Shown one piece after another: positions 55,730-64,000 of a DNA stretch of 64,000 nucleotides. The notes under the pieces are model-generated. The model was not told where the DNA came from, did no database searches, and saw only the letters and a program-made list of their open reading frames with translations. The stretch covers positions 56,562 to 120,561 of the forward strand of contig CAIVDU010000054.1 of NCBI GenBank assembly GCA_903904815.1, in the 5' to 3' direction. The stretch is from an uncultured Armatimonadota bacterium. GTDB lineage: Bacteria > Armatimonadota > Fimbriimonadia > Fimbriimonadales > Fimbriimonadaceae. The position numbers and the translations under genes are program-made. The stretch's first letter is position 1. Each line of letters starts with the position of its first letter.

Positions 55730-58671
55730 GCGGTGTATGCGGAGGCCCATTGGGATTGAGCGTATTGGATTACGTCGTCGGGAGTCGAGAACCGAACCGA
55801 ATTCTCCGGAGGTGGAGCGGTGGAGCGGAGATACTGTTCCACGGTGGTCAGATGGGTGGTCACCCGGTGATTGAGGTCCAGCTCTCCGCGAGACTGCGCG
55901 AGCCGGGCGTATTCGTAGGCAGCGGCCGCGCAGGACGCATCTCCCATTTCCAGCGCCATGCCCGAAAGGATCGCAATGGTTTGGTTGAGGAAAACTGGGC
56001 GTCCCAAGGAGACGATAATTTCAATCGCGGTCGCGATGGTTCGCCAAGCATCCACACACATGCCAGCCCGCCGGTAGGCGTCGGCAAGATCGAGATGGGC
56101 TTCTGCGACGGAACCACGGTAGCCGATGCGGTGGGCACATTCGAGACAGTCTTGCCAAGCGGCGATCTCATCCTGTGGCGTACCCTCGAGACGAAGAAGC
56201 CGGGCGATCGCTCGAAGAGTGTGCACCTCTGCCCAGTGGCCACGACCCCTTTGGAGGGTCACTGCCTCGTTCATCAGGCGGAGCTTCCCTTCTAGAGTCG
56301 TTTCCCTTCGAGAAAGGATTCTCAGTGCCACCGCTCGAGATCTGAGGAACTTGTTGGCTCGCGATGCCCTTTCCACGCGTTCTACAATCTCGTAAGCTTC
56401 GTCCAGCGATCCCAGATAGTGAAGCCGCTCCGCGTACTCGGTGAGAGCATACAGATACTGCTCTTCCTGCCCGAGCTCTTGAAACAGTTCTACCGCCAGT
56501 TCGGATCCCATCCGCACGACGCCGGTTCGAGGGTCGATCAGGGTTCGGATGAGCATCGCCGCCGCGATCTCCGCGTAAATGTCTCGATACCCCAGCTCCT
56601 CACAACGCGCTGCCGTGCGGCGAAGCAGGTCTGGGCCTCGTACCAGTTCATCGTTCCATCCCGAATAAGTCCCCACTGTAAACCACCACCAGGCCTCGGT
56701 GCGACTGGTGAAAGGTTCAGCCTTGGCTTCCAGACGGGGAAGCCAAGCACGCGCCTCTTCATCGCTGTGATCGATGACGCGGAGCCAGATTCGTTGGAGC
56801 CAAATGGCCATCGAGCGATCCGAATACTCCTCCCCGCGCGAGCGAAGGACGTCAAGACACAGCCTCAGGTTAGGGTCGTCGGGAGTCCACGCCGCTCTCA
56901 ACTTGCTAAACAGCTCGGGATTCCGATCGTAGAGAAATGGGCCATCGAACAGACGAATCGCCTTCTCGGCGAAGTGGGCGATCATTTTTTCGAGAGCCTC
57001 GCCTTCATGGCCCGCCTCTACCAGCAGTTCCCGACCGAGTTGGCGAACAGGCTCCAGAATTCGGTAACGTGCCCCATCGAACTCCATGAGCGACCGGTCA
57101 GTGAGCGTGCCCAGCTTGGAGGGAGTGAGGTTCGCGACCGATTGGGCAGCATCCAGGGTGAAGCCACCGGCGAAGACCGATAGCCTGATGAACTGGTTCT
57201 TCAAGTCTTCGGGGATTGCTTGGATGCTGGCGAGGATCGCGGCCCGCATCGTCTCGTGGCGTCCAGCCCTTTGGTGTCCGGGGGAATCAAGAGCTAGGTC
57301 GCGAGCAAACTCCTCCGAAAGTTCGTGAATGGGAACGTTGCCGGCATGGGCGGCAGTGAGTTCGATCGCCAACGGAATACCGTCTAGGAGGGCGCAGAGT
57401 CGTTCGGCTGCCTCACTCGGCTGGAACGAACTGTGGGCGGCTCGGGCGCGCTGGCAAAAAAGGGCGTAGGCCGTGGAAGGGTGCAGCGACGGCATCCGCT
57501 TTCGCACTTCATTCGCCAGTCCGATGGGAATTCGACTGGTGACGAGAACGCTCGACTGGGGAACGTAGGTCAGAAACTCTTCAACGGCTCGGCTGACCTG
57601 AGGCATCACATGCTCTGCATTGTCGAGAATCAACAACAGTTTTCGGTTACCCAGCGCTTGCAACGCCACCCTCCATGGCGCGCCACCTTGAGACCGAAAG
57701 CCGAGAAGTTTGGCGATTTCGTCGGTCACTCGGTCCTCGCTCAGGGGGGCCAATTCCACGAAACAGACGCCGTCGGGAAACTGCGACTTAGACCGCCGGG
57801 CGACTTCTAGCGCAAGCCTGGTCTTTCCTACCCCACCCACTCCGGTGAGAGTCACTAGGGACCGCTGGCCAAGGTCGGCCAAGACGTCGGCGACCAAGTC
57901 TTGGCGGCCCACCATTTCGCCGAGCGCGGGAGGGAGCGGGCCGAGGTCGAGAGTCGATGCCGGCGATAGATTATCGACGAGTGATCGGGTTCGGGTGCTG
58001 ACTCCCCGAGCGAGCTTTCGTCGCATCACGGCCTCGCACTCGGCCAAGGTGGCCTTCGCTTCGGCGATGTTCCCTTCCCTAACCTGGGTGCGAATGAGTG
58101 TCTGCCAAGCCGATTCGTCGGTTGGCTTTATCTGAATCGATCTTCGCCATAGCTCCATTGCTCGGGCTGAATCTCCCATGCCAGCGGCTAAGTGCCCGGC
58201 TTGCATGAGCTGACGACGGAACTCCGATTCGATGGCCTCTTTGTGCTCTTCGGCCCAACTTGACTGGATCCCAGACAAGATCTCTTCCTGATACATGGCA
58301 AATGCGCCGTCGAAATCCTGTCGTTTGATGGCCTCTTGAAACTGGAAGAGGTCCACCTCGACGCCCTCTAGGTCGAACCCAATGATCGCCTGAGAAGGCG
58401 ACTGTAACCGCTCGGCCTCTTGACCGAGGTTCTTCCTCAGTTCGGATAGGGCTCTGCGCAAGTAGAACAAGGCTTGGGACTCTTCTACTTCCGGCCAAGC
58501 GGCAGCGGCCAATTTCGAACGTCGGGATGATCCGTTTAGTACTAGGTAGGCAAGCACTTCTCTAGCGCCGCGAGTGAGGGCGCCCCCAGCATTTGGGCTG
58601 ATACCGATCGTGCCAAGGAGACGCACTTTCAGCCGCTCATGCGATGCATTTGAAGCTGATCCGTTTGCCAT
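55726..58671 (-). CDS. SARP-like multidomain regulator (BTAD, NB-ARC, TPR)
   Basis: 981 residues of AfsR/MalT style. Winged-helix and bacterial transcriptional-activation domain (residues ~10-250), an NTPase with Walker A TGVGGVGKTR at 276-285 and Walker B LLLILDNAEH near 345, then ~600 residues of helical repeats (RCEELGYRDIYAEIA, EEYSDRSMAIWLQ and similar). These proteins switch on genes on binding a ligand through the TPR sensor. Divergent from the FAH gene (266 bp away) and convergent with the small LuxR gene. Confidence 0.9.
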   Translation of the reverse strand: MANGSASNASHERLKVRLLGTIGISPNAGGALTRGAREVLAYLVLNGSSRRSKLAAAAWPEVEESQALFYLRRALSELRKNLGQEAERLQSPSQAIIGFDLEGVEVDLFQFQEAIKRQDFDGAFAMYQEEILSGIQSSWAEEHKEAIESEFRRQLMQAGHLAAGMGDSARAMELWRRSIQIKPTDESAWQTLIRTQVREGNIAEAKATLAECEAVMRRKLARGVSTRTRSLVDNLSPASTLDLGPLPPALGEMVGRQDLVADVLADLGQRSLVTLTGVGGVGKTRLALEVARRSKSQFPDGVCFVELAPLSEDRVTDEIAKLLGFRSQGGAPWRVALQALGNRKLLLILDNAEHVMPQVSRAVEEFLTYVPQSSVLVTSRIPIGLANEVRKRMPSLHPSTAYALFCQRARAAHSSFQPSEAAERLCALLDGIPLAIELTAAHAGNVPIHELSEEFARDLALDSPGHQRAGRHETMRAAILASIQAIPEDLKNQFIRLSVFAGGFTLDAAQSVANLTPSKLGTLTDRSLMEFDGARYRILEPVRQLGRELLVEAGHEGEALEKMIAHFAEKAIRLFDGPFLYDRNPELFSKLRAAWTPDDPNLRLCLDVLRSRGEEYSDRSMAIWLQRIWLRVIDHSDEEARAWLPRLEAKAEPFTSRTEAWWWFTVGTYSGWNDELVRGPDLLRRTAARCEELGYRDIYAEIAAAMLIRTLIDPRTGVVRMGSELAVELFQELGQEEQYLYALTEYAERLHYLGSLDEAYEIVERVERASRANKFLRSRAVALRILSRRETTLEGKLRLMNEAVTLQRGRGHWAEVHTLRAIARLLRLEGTPQDEIAAWQDCLECAHRIGYRGSVAEAHLDLADAYRRAGMCVDAWRTIATAIEIIVSLGRPVFLNQTIAILSGMALEMGDASCAAAAYEYARLAQSRGELDLNHRVTTHLTTVEQYLRSTAPPPENSVRFSTPDDVIQYAQSQWASAYTA

Positions 58672-58937
58672 GATGCGTTTAAGTCGCCCTTTGGTTACCC
58701 TGGAGCCCGTCTATTGTATCGCCCGTCAGTGCAAAAATCTGAGGTCAAGTGTGAAGAAATCGTACTTTGCAGGGTCGATCCTCGGAAAGTTGGAGGGAGG
58801 TTAGCGGTTTGAGGTTGGCGGTTGGAGGTCTGGAGATAGAAAGTTCGGCTTGTCTTTGAACTTAGCGACTGCGAAATTCCGCTCTCTGCCACCTCAATTT
58901 AGAGTCAAAATGGTCGTGAAGGAATTCACTCCACTTC

Positions 58938-59753
58938 ATGAAGATTGCACGACTTGCCACATCCGAAGGTCCTGTGTGGGCCGCGGTTTCCGAACATGAG
59001 TTCCAGTTGCTTGAATGGCGGGAAGGGAAACCGTTTGCGACTTCGGTTGTCGTGGAGGGACGGCTTTTGGCCCCGGTGGATCCGCCGGCGATCATCGCGA
59101 TCGGGCTCAACTATCGAAAGCACGCCGAGGAGACCGGGGCGCGGATTCCTGCGTTTCCGGTGGTGTTCAGTAAAGGTTTGAATTCGCTCATTGGTCCGGA
59201 GGATGTCATTGAGTTGCCGCGGAAACTCCGGAGTGACAAGGTTGATTACGAGTGCGAGCTCGGGTTTGTCATCTCCAAGGACGCCAAGAACGTGTCCCGG
59301 GAGGACGCCTTGGACTACGTTCTAGGATTCACGGCGGCGAACGATGTGAGCGCGCGCGATTGGCAAAAGGAGTGGGGCGGGGGGCAATGGAGCCGGTCCA
59401 AGTCTTTCGACACATTCTGTCCGGTTGGCCCCTACCTGGTGACCACCGACGAACTCCCGAACTATGACCGTTTACGAATCTCGACAAGGGTCAATGGCGA
59501 GACGCTTCAGGACTGGAGCACCGACGACCTGATCTTCGACATTCCGAGTCTAATCGAGTTTCTCAGCGGAAGCACGACGCTCAAGGCGGGCACGCTCGTC
59601 CTTACCGGAACACCCCATGGCGTGGGGATGGCTCGAACTCCTCCGAGGTGGCTGGTGGAAGGAGACGTCGTGGAGATTGAGATTGAAGGGATCGGGGTGC
59701 TCCGTAACTCCGTTCGCGACGAGGCTTGGCAGCCTGCGGCTGCGGGCGGCTAG
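58938..59753 (+). CDS. Fumarylacetoacetate-hydrolase-family protein (FAHD1/HpaG-like)
   Basis: 271 residues with the complete FAH fold. Motifs are IGLNYRKHAEET, DYECELGFVI (metal-ligand Glu pair), GFTAANDVSARDWQ and TGTPHGVG. Members act as acylpyruvate hydrolases, oxaloacetate decarboxylases or dienedioate isomerases; the substrate is not identifiable. Sequence is distant from the FAH gene at 49079. The last ~7 codons (encoding QPAAAGG) and stop fall within a repeat found again at 62238 and 63741, so the tail is probably repeat-derived. Confidence 0.92.
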   Translation: MKIARLATSEGPVWAAVSEHEFQLLEWREGKPFATSVVVEGRLLAPVDPPAIIAIGLNYRKHAEETGARIPAFPVVFSKGLNSLIGPEDVIELPRKLRSDKVDYECELGFVISKDAKNVSREDALDYVLGFTAANDVSARDWQKEWGGGQWSRSKSFDTFCPVGPYLVTTDELPNYDRLRISTRVNGETLQDWSTDDLIFDIPSLIEFLSGSTTLKAGTLVLTGTPHGVGMARTPPRWLVEGDVVEIEIEGIGVLRNSVRDEAWQPAAAGG

Positions 59754-59795
59754 AGGCCGCGGAGTGATTGAGTAGCGGAGTACTGGAGTGATGGG
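59730..59795. repeat. 3'-end repeat, copy 1
   Basis: Starts CAGCCTGCGGCTGCG, then GCCGCGGAGTGATTGAGTAGCGG and AGTACTGGAGTGATGGGG. The same arrangement of CAGCC-CGGCTGCGGAGTG-TGGAGTAG motifs follows the ModA gene at 62238-62285 and the MetY gene at 63741-63785. It encodes the last residues and stop of the FAH protein. Confidence 0.6.
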
Positions 59796-60840
59796 GTCCG
59801 GAACGGGTGATTCTGGGTTCGTTTCGTAGTGAGAGGCGATGCGGCCAGGGGCCACGTACAAATGATCGGTCCAGAGAGGCGGACTCCATGGGAAACGAAT
59901 CTGGGTTCGTTTCGCAGTAAGTGTGTTGCAACGCTATGCGGTTTTCAAGGTTCGGGTTGCAAATGTTTGGTTCGTTTGGTCTATGCGTGTCAGCGCTCTG
60001 GCTAAAACGGCAACCAAATCCTTTGACGGTGAACGACCCATTCTGCGAAGGCATAAGCCCCTATTCGGTTCAACACCAAAAATGGCCTAAACGCTACACG
60101 CGCAAGTGGTTTTGCCTTCCATCCCGCAACTTTTCCGTATGATTGAGGTCCTCCTCTGGGTCGCAATCCGTTCCATGCGCAGCAAAGCTCAGTTCCCGAC
60201 GGATGAATCGTGTCCGAAGCCTTCCCCTCAATGTGTGGAGGATGGACCGGGTGGTCATCACCAACGCGACTGAGGTGGGATTGGAGAAGATTGAGGAGGA
60301 GGCGTCCAATTCGACCGTTGCCATCGCGGAAGGGGTGGAATGGTGAGTGAGGGCGACCTCGTAGCGTTGACACAGCTCCTCGGTTACTGCGGGCGGTAAG
60401 GTCCTCATGGACTGAAGTTAACCTTGGGCGGCCGTTAGCTCTGTGAGAATGTTCATTTCCTCCGACTTCCTATTGGGGGGTTCAACCAATTGTCGTGTTT
60501 GCGAGTCGGAGTTCTTCGTCGGGCAATCAAGGATTGGCAGACGAAATTGAAGGAATCGAAGCCTAGAGTCAGGGGCTCAGCCTCTGCCGAAGGTTTGCTT
60601 TTGCGGTGCTTGTCGGCAGCCCTGAACAGGGTTTCGTCCAATCCCAAAATTGCGGGCGATCTCGCTTCCATTCATCCCCAGTCTGGCAAGTGCCTCATGG
60701 TCTCCGCGAGCTTCTGCGAATGGATGCAATCGCAGAGAGCGGAGTCATTTATAATCCTGAGCTATCAGATGCGCTCCCATGATAACGGGGTGGTGCTTTG
60801 AGCCTAGTGGGGCGCAAAGCGTGGGTAGTCTTGGCGTCTA
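59754..60840. other. Gene debris and repeat region
   Basis: Almost 1.1 kb without an intact gene. It includes a second duplicated motif (TCTGGGTTCGTTTCG(T/C)AGT at 59812 and 59900), the broken Fic gene, and a minus-strand fragment near 60607-60745 whose translation (EALARLGMNGSEIARNFGIGRN) looks like a helix-turn-helix remnant of a resolvase or transposase. A 103-codon plus frame at 60490 has no recognised motif. Confidence 0.6.
60140..60408 (-). pseudogene. Broken Fic-domain protein gene
   Basis: A minus-strand frame contains the Fic catalytic motif HPFRDGNGRIGRLL (codons at ~60296-60337) preceded in a different frame by LPPAVTEELCQRYEVALTHH, which looks like the segment that normally comes before it. 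The frames do not join, and there is no intact start-to-stop reading of a Fic protein. Fic proteins AMPylate targets; this one is inactive as read. Confidence 0.6.
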
Positions 60841-61035
60841 ATGGCTGATTCTTCTAGAGCGGAAATTAAGCTTGGTGTGCCCGTCATCGTGGGGCCGTCG
60901 AATGGGGTTCCTATTTTTACCGAGCTTGGCGGCGAAGTTGTGAAGGTGCTTTCGGGCAAGCTCTATGTGACGCGACAAGTTGGAGATGATCTGGTCTGGG
61001 TTGAAGTAAAGGACCAAGTGGCACCGTACAGCTAG
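60841..61035 (+). CDS. Small hypothetical protein
   Basis: 64 residues with alternating hydrophobic strands (LGVPVIVGPSNGVPIFTELGGEVVKVL, KLYVTRQVGDDLVWVEVKDQVAPYS), suggesting a small beta-barrel such as an SH3-like fold. No ribosome-binding site of note and no recognised family. It sits 98 bp before modA. Could be real or fortuitous. Confidence 0.5.
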   Translation: MADSSRAEIKLGVPVIVGPSNGVPIFTELGGEVVKVLSGKLYVTRQVGDDLVWVEVKDQVAPYS

Positions 61036-61133
61036 GCGTGCGTTGGACGCTGAGTGGGAGCGGGATCGTGGACGTGACCAAGTAAGATTCCGTTGGTTCT
61101 TCCCGACCGGATCTGCGCTAGAGGCTTCATTCT

Positions 61134-62219
61134 ATGTTCACCGCTTACCTTCTCCTCGCCATCGCTCATCCGGGCAGAATGCCGGATCAGCAGTCCTTGA
61201 CGGTCTCCGCCGCAGCCTCGCTTACCGACGCATTTCACCGAATTGCACAACGGTTTGAGGCGGCTAATCCAAAAGTCAAAGTGGTTTTGAACTTCGGTGG
61301 GTCGCAGCAGTTGGCGGGGCAGATCAATCAAGGAGCTCCGGTGGACGTGTTCGCGAGCGCTTCGGCCAAGAATGCTGGTCAGATCAAATACGACCCGAAC
61401 AGTTGGAGGGTCTTTGCCCTGAATCGGCTGGAGATCGTGACTCGGAAGGGGCTCACGGGAGTTCGGAGCGTTCGAGATCTGGCAAGTGTGAAAACCCTCG
61501 TGTTGGCGGCTGAGGCGGTACCGGCGGGGCACTACTCCGAGATCTTCTTCGACAAGGCCTCAAAGCTGTACGGCAACGTTTGGCTTTCTTCGGTTCGTTC
61601 GCATGTGGTGTCCAAAGAGGTCGACGTGAGAGCGGTCCTGTCTAAAATTCGCTTGGGGGAGGCGGACGCGGGCATCGTTTATGTGAGCGATGCGGTCTCG
61701 GCTAAGAACGAAGTCCAGACAGTGGCGATTCCGGATGACCTCAACACGATCGCCCGGTATCCCTTGGTCATTCCGGCAGAGGCGCCAAACAAGCAGGCAG
61801 CCAAGGATTTCTCGAAATTCGTGTTCAGTTCGGAGGCCCAAGGCGACCTCGAAGCGGCGGGATTCGTGTCCCCCTTACGCCCTTCGACCCGCCTCGTGAT
61901 CACGTGGCAGAACAAGAAGTTTCTGCTTCCCCTTCCTTTAGCTTCTGCCTCGCAGAAGGTGGTTTACAAGCTCAAGGACCACGGCGGCGTTCTTCGGACA
62001 TATAAGGGCGTACCGGTTCTCGATTTGTTGAAACAGTCCGGCTGGACGAGCGCCACCTTTAGCTGTGCGGACGACTATCGAAAGACGCTGTCCTTTGCTG
62101 ACCTTAAGGCTTCGAAGGCGATCCTGACCGATCAGGGGGACGGCAATTACCGACTCATCGTTCCTGGCCACAAGTTCGACACGTGGGTCATGTGGATTCG
62201 TTCAATTGAACTGGGTTAG
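61134..62219 (+). CDS. modA: ModA-like molybdate-binding protein with a C-terminal sulfite-oxidase-like tail
   Basis: 361 residues, about 100 longer than usual ModA. Residues ~20-250 are a type II solute-binding domain: VSAAASLTDAFHRIA, NFGGSQQLAGQINQGAPVDVFASAS and VVSKEVDVRAVLSKIRLGEADAGIVYVSDA. The last ~105 residues (YKGVPVLDLLKQSGW, ADDYRKTLSFADL, PGHKFDTWVMWIRSIEL) resemble the C-terminal part of the oxidoreductase molybdopterin-binding (SUOX) fold, without its cofactor cysteine region. A hydrophobic N-terminus suggests export. No ModB or ModC gene follows. Confidence 0.85.
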   Translation: MFTAYLLLAIAHPGRMPDQQSLTVSAAASLTDAFHRIAQRFEAANPKVKVVLNFGGSQQLAGQINQGAPVDVFASASAKNAGQIKYDPNSWRVFALNRLEIVTRKGLTGVRSVRDLASVKTLVLAAEAVPAGHYSEIFFDKASKLYGNVWLSSVRSHVVSKEVDVRAVLSKIRLGEADAGIVYVSDAVSAKNEVQTVAIPDDLNTIARYPLVIPAEAPNKQAAKDFSKFVFSSEAQGDLEAAGFVSPLRPSTRLVITWQNKKFLLPLPLASASQKVVYKLKDHGGVLRTYKGVPVLDLLKQSGWTSATFSCADDYRKTLSFADLKASKAILTDQGDGNYRLIVPGHKFDTWVMWIRSIELG

Positions 62220-62237
62220 GGTCGGCCGGGGGCAAGG

Positions 62238-62285
62238 CAGCCTTCGGCTGCGGAGTGTTGGAGTAGAGGAGTGGTGGAGTGATGC
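62238..62285. repeat. 3'-end repeat, copy 2
   Basis: CAGCCTTCGGCTGCGGAGTG, then TTGGAGTAGAGGAGTGGTGGAGTGATG, 18 bp after the modA stop. Matches copy 1 (59730) and copy 3 (63741). Confidence 0.6.
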
Positions 62286-62428
62286 GTTCGGAGGGATTCC
62301 TCGAGAATCACTGGGAAGCTTGAACCAACAATGTTTGTGAGGTGAATCGGGAGAAATGGCGAACAAGCTAACTGCGCGGAAGAAACTCTAGTTAGTCGAT
62401 CAATTGCGCGATTCAGAATAGTTTCACT

Positions 62429-63739
62429 ATGAGCGATACGCAGACCCAAGTGCCCTATAGCTTTGAAACACTCGCCCTTCATGCGGGGCAAAGCGTCGAT
62501 CCGACGACGAAGTCGCGGGCCGTTCCGATCTATCAAACGACGAGCTACGTGTTTGACGATACGGCCCACGCCGCGCGGTTGTTTGGTCTACAAGAGTTTG
62601 GGAACATTTACACCCGCATCATGAACCCGACAACTGCGGTGTTCGAAGAGCGTATTGCAAAGCTTGAAGGCGGCACTCATGCAGTAGCGGCAGCGAGCGG
62701 GCAAGCGGCGGAAACGTTGGCGATCACGACAATTGCGGAGGCTGGCGATGAGATCGTGTCGTCGAACTCGCTTTACGGTGGCACCTACAACCTATTTCAC
62801 TACACACTGCCCAAGTACGGAATCAAGGTTCGGTTTGTCGATCCCAGCAACCCACAGAACTTCGCGGATGCAATCAACGAGAAGACGAAGCTGATTTACG
62901 GCGAGTCGGTAGGTAACCCGAAGCTCGATACCTTCCCATTCGCGGCGGTGAGTCAGATCGCAAAGGATGCCGGTGTTCCGATCGTCATCGATAACACTCT
63001 TCCTACCCCCTATCTGCTGAAACCTCTTGAGCTTGGCGCGAACATCGTCGTTCATTCCGCTACGAAGTTCATCGGCGGGCACGGTACCTCGATTGGCGGA
63101 GTCGTGGTTGACGGAGGCAATTTCGACTGGGGCAAGAGCGGCAGATTCAAGAACTTCACGGAGGCCGATCCGTCCTACCACGGCCTCAAATTCTGGGAAG
63201 TATTTGGGAACTTCCCTGGCCTAGGAAATGTGGCGTTCGGACTGAAGGCACGCGTCCAAGGTCTGCGGGATACCGGCGCGGCTCTCTCGCCGTTCAATGC
63301 ATTTCTTCTCATTCAGGGGCTCGAGACCTTGCACCTACGCCTTGAGCGTCACTCCACCAACGCGCTCAAGATTGCGCAGTTCCTTGAGGGTCATCCGAAC
63401 GTGACTTGGGTCAACTACCCAGGGCTTCCCAGCCACAAGAACTACTCGGAATCGCAAAACTACCACTATCGGGGACTATTCGGAGCCATTCTTGGCTTCG
63501 GGGTGAAGGGTGGGTACGACGCAGCTCAGCAGTTCATCGACAAGCTTCAGATCTTCTCGCTCCTCGCCAATGTCGGAGACGCGAAGTCCCTCGTCATCCA
63601 CCCTGCTTCCACAACCCACCAGCAGCTGACCCCTGAGGAGCAGTTGACCACGGGAGTTACCGGAGACTTTATTCGGCTGAGCGTCGGACTGGAAAATGTC
63701 GAGGATTTGATTGCCGACCTGACGCAGGCGCTTGGGTGA
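62429..63739 (+). CDS. metY: O-acetylhomoserine (thiol)-lyase
   Basis: 436-residue PLP enzyme of the Cys/Met metabolism family making homocysteine from O-acetylhomoserine and sulfide. PLP Lys213 is in [11 protein letters not shown], with [17 protein letters not shown] and [10 protein letters not shown] upstream and [11 protein letters not shown] at the C-terminus. Homocysteine produced here is the substrate of the methionine synthase whose reactivation half lies at 28174. No SAM riboswitch is recognisable in the 209-bp leader. Confidence 0.96.
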   Translation: MSDTQTQVPYSFETLALHAGQSVDPTTKSRAVPIYQTTSYVFDDTAHAARLFGLQEFGNIYTRIMNPTTAVFEERIAKLEGGTHAVAAASGQAAETLAITTIAEAGDEIVSSNSLYGGTYNLFHYTLPKYGIKVRFVDPSNPQNFADAINEKTKLIYGESVGNPKLDTFPFAAVSQIAKDAGVPIVIDNTLPTPYLLKPLELGANIVVHSATKFIGGHGTSIGGVVVDGGNFDWGKSGRFKNFTEADPSYHGLKFWEVFGNFPGLGNVAFGLKARVQGLRDTGAALSPFNAFLLIQGLETLHLRLERHSTNALKIAQFLEGHPNVTWVNYPGLPSHKNYSESQNYHYRGLFGAILGFGVKGGYDAAQQFIDKLQIFSLLANVGDAKSLVIHPASTTHQQLTPEEQLTTGVTGDFIRLSVGLENVEDLIADLTQALG

Positions 63740-63740
63740 G

Positions 63741-63785
63741 CAGCGGCCTGCGGCCGGGCGGAGTGATGGAGTAGCCGTGATGGGG
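63741..63785. repeat. 3'-end repeat, copy 3
   Basis: CAGCGGCCTGCGGCCGGGCGGAGTGATGGAGTAG, two bases after the metY stop (split here to stay brief: CAGCGGCCTGCGG then GCGGAGTGATGGAGTAG). Third member of the family at 59730 and 62238. Confidence 0.6.
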
Positions 63786-63842
63786 CCGTAGGTCGACCCG
63801 AAGGTTGAATTTTCAGGGGGCGGTCGATTTTATGCGACCGCC

Positions 63843-64000
63843 CTTCGGGGGTCGTTACGATGGGTGGCGTCCGTACCCGGGGTCTGCGACCCCGCGCTAT
63901 TGTCTTTGACCCCTCCGGGGTCAGGGGGATTTATGGGGACGGATGACGATTACCAGCGTTGCTCCCTCGCTTCGGGGGTCGTTACGACGGGTGGTGTCCG
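63843..64000. repeat. Direct repeat with 127-bp period at the window edge
   Basis: The segment CTTCGGGGGTCGTTACGA(T/C) followed by GGGTGG(C/T)GTCCG occurs at 63843 and again at 63970, a spacing of 127 bp. Between them are hairpin-like GGGGTCTGCGACCCC and CCCCTCCGGGGT motifs. The array probably continues past the end of the window. Confidence 0.7.

Noticed and set aside
60490..60801. 103-codon plus frame in the debris region
   Set aside because: No similarity to known proteins; the other strand of the same stretch carries the HTH-like fragment.
62220..62428. SAM riboswitch in front of metY
   Set aside because: No SAM-I or SAM-II core motifs are present; the segment is mostly the 3'-end repeat and low-information sequence.

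Overview
The window reads as a chromosomal segment (G+C in the high fifties, dense coding on both strands) from a free-living aerobic bacterium. The best guess is an Armatimonadota/Fimbriimonadia-like organism. The guess rests on a DUF1559-type prepilin, PEP-CTERM surface protein, stand-alone cobalamin half of methionine synthase, GH44 and CE7 polysaccharide enzymes, and the general gene style. No rRNA or tRNA gene was seen, so the assignment is an inference from gene content.

Layout. 0.1-6 kb (minus): REP-like palindromes, then an overlapping operon of aldo/keto reductase, tandem-ACT protein, aspartate kinase (lysC) and dihydropteroate synthase (folP), then a GT-C membrane glycosyltransferase. 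6.4-12 kb: TPR-like protein, murJ, thiolase, glycogen synthase. 12-15.6 kb (minus): OGG1-type glycosylase, G5/3D cell-wall protein, rsmA, queG. 15.7-19 kb: mgsA, a GH44 lipoprotein and a PIN-domain toxin/antitoxin pair. 18.9-24 kb (minus): ligA, bifunctional nuclease, rho, hpt, degenerate J-domain protein. 24-30 kb: 2-hydroxyacid dehydrogenase, icd, cupin, ilvA, and the C-terminal half of MetH.

30.7-36.3 kb (plus) is a tight sugar cluster: sugar-1-phosphate nucleotidyltransferase, glucuronokinase-like GHMP kinase (with a CTG start), two TIM-barrel isomerases around a Gfo/Idh/MocA dehydrogenase, then a CE7 esterase. 36.3-39.6 kb (minus): pth, wecB, a WecA/TagO-type transferase and dCMP deaminase. 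39.7-47 kb (plus): two paralogous LacI regulators, the first with a long palindromic operator, bracket a prepilin, a tiny lipoprotein and a flavoprotein with the halogenase WxWxIP signature; an ABC-2 exporter follows. 47-49 kb: sigma factor, a candidate small RNA, and a 66-residue protein with a hairpin-rich leader.

49-55 kb: a FAH-family sugar-acid dehydratase-like gene and a 1.65-kresidue autotransporter-repeat PEP-CTERM protein. 55.4-58.7 kb: an HTH-only LuxR protein convergent with a large SARP/BTAD-NB-ARC-TPR regulator. 58.9-64 kb: a second FAH protein, gene debris with a broken Fic gene, a ModA fused to a sulfite-oxidase-like tail, metY, and several families of short repeats that sit on or just after stop codons.

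The most promising leads are the kinase/nucleotidyltransferase/dehydrogenase/isomerase sugar cluster, the LacI-bracketed halogenase-like module, the ModA fusion, and the unannotated RNA and repeat structures at 48-49 kb.
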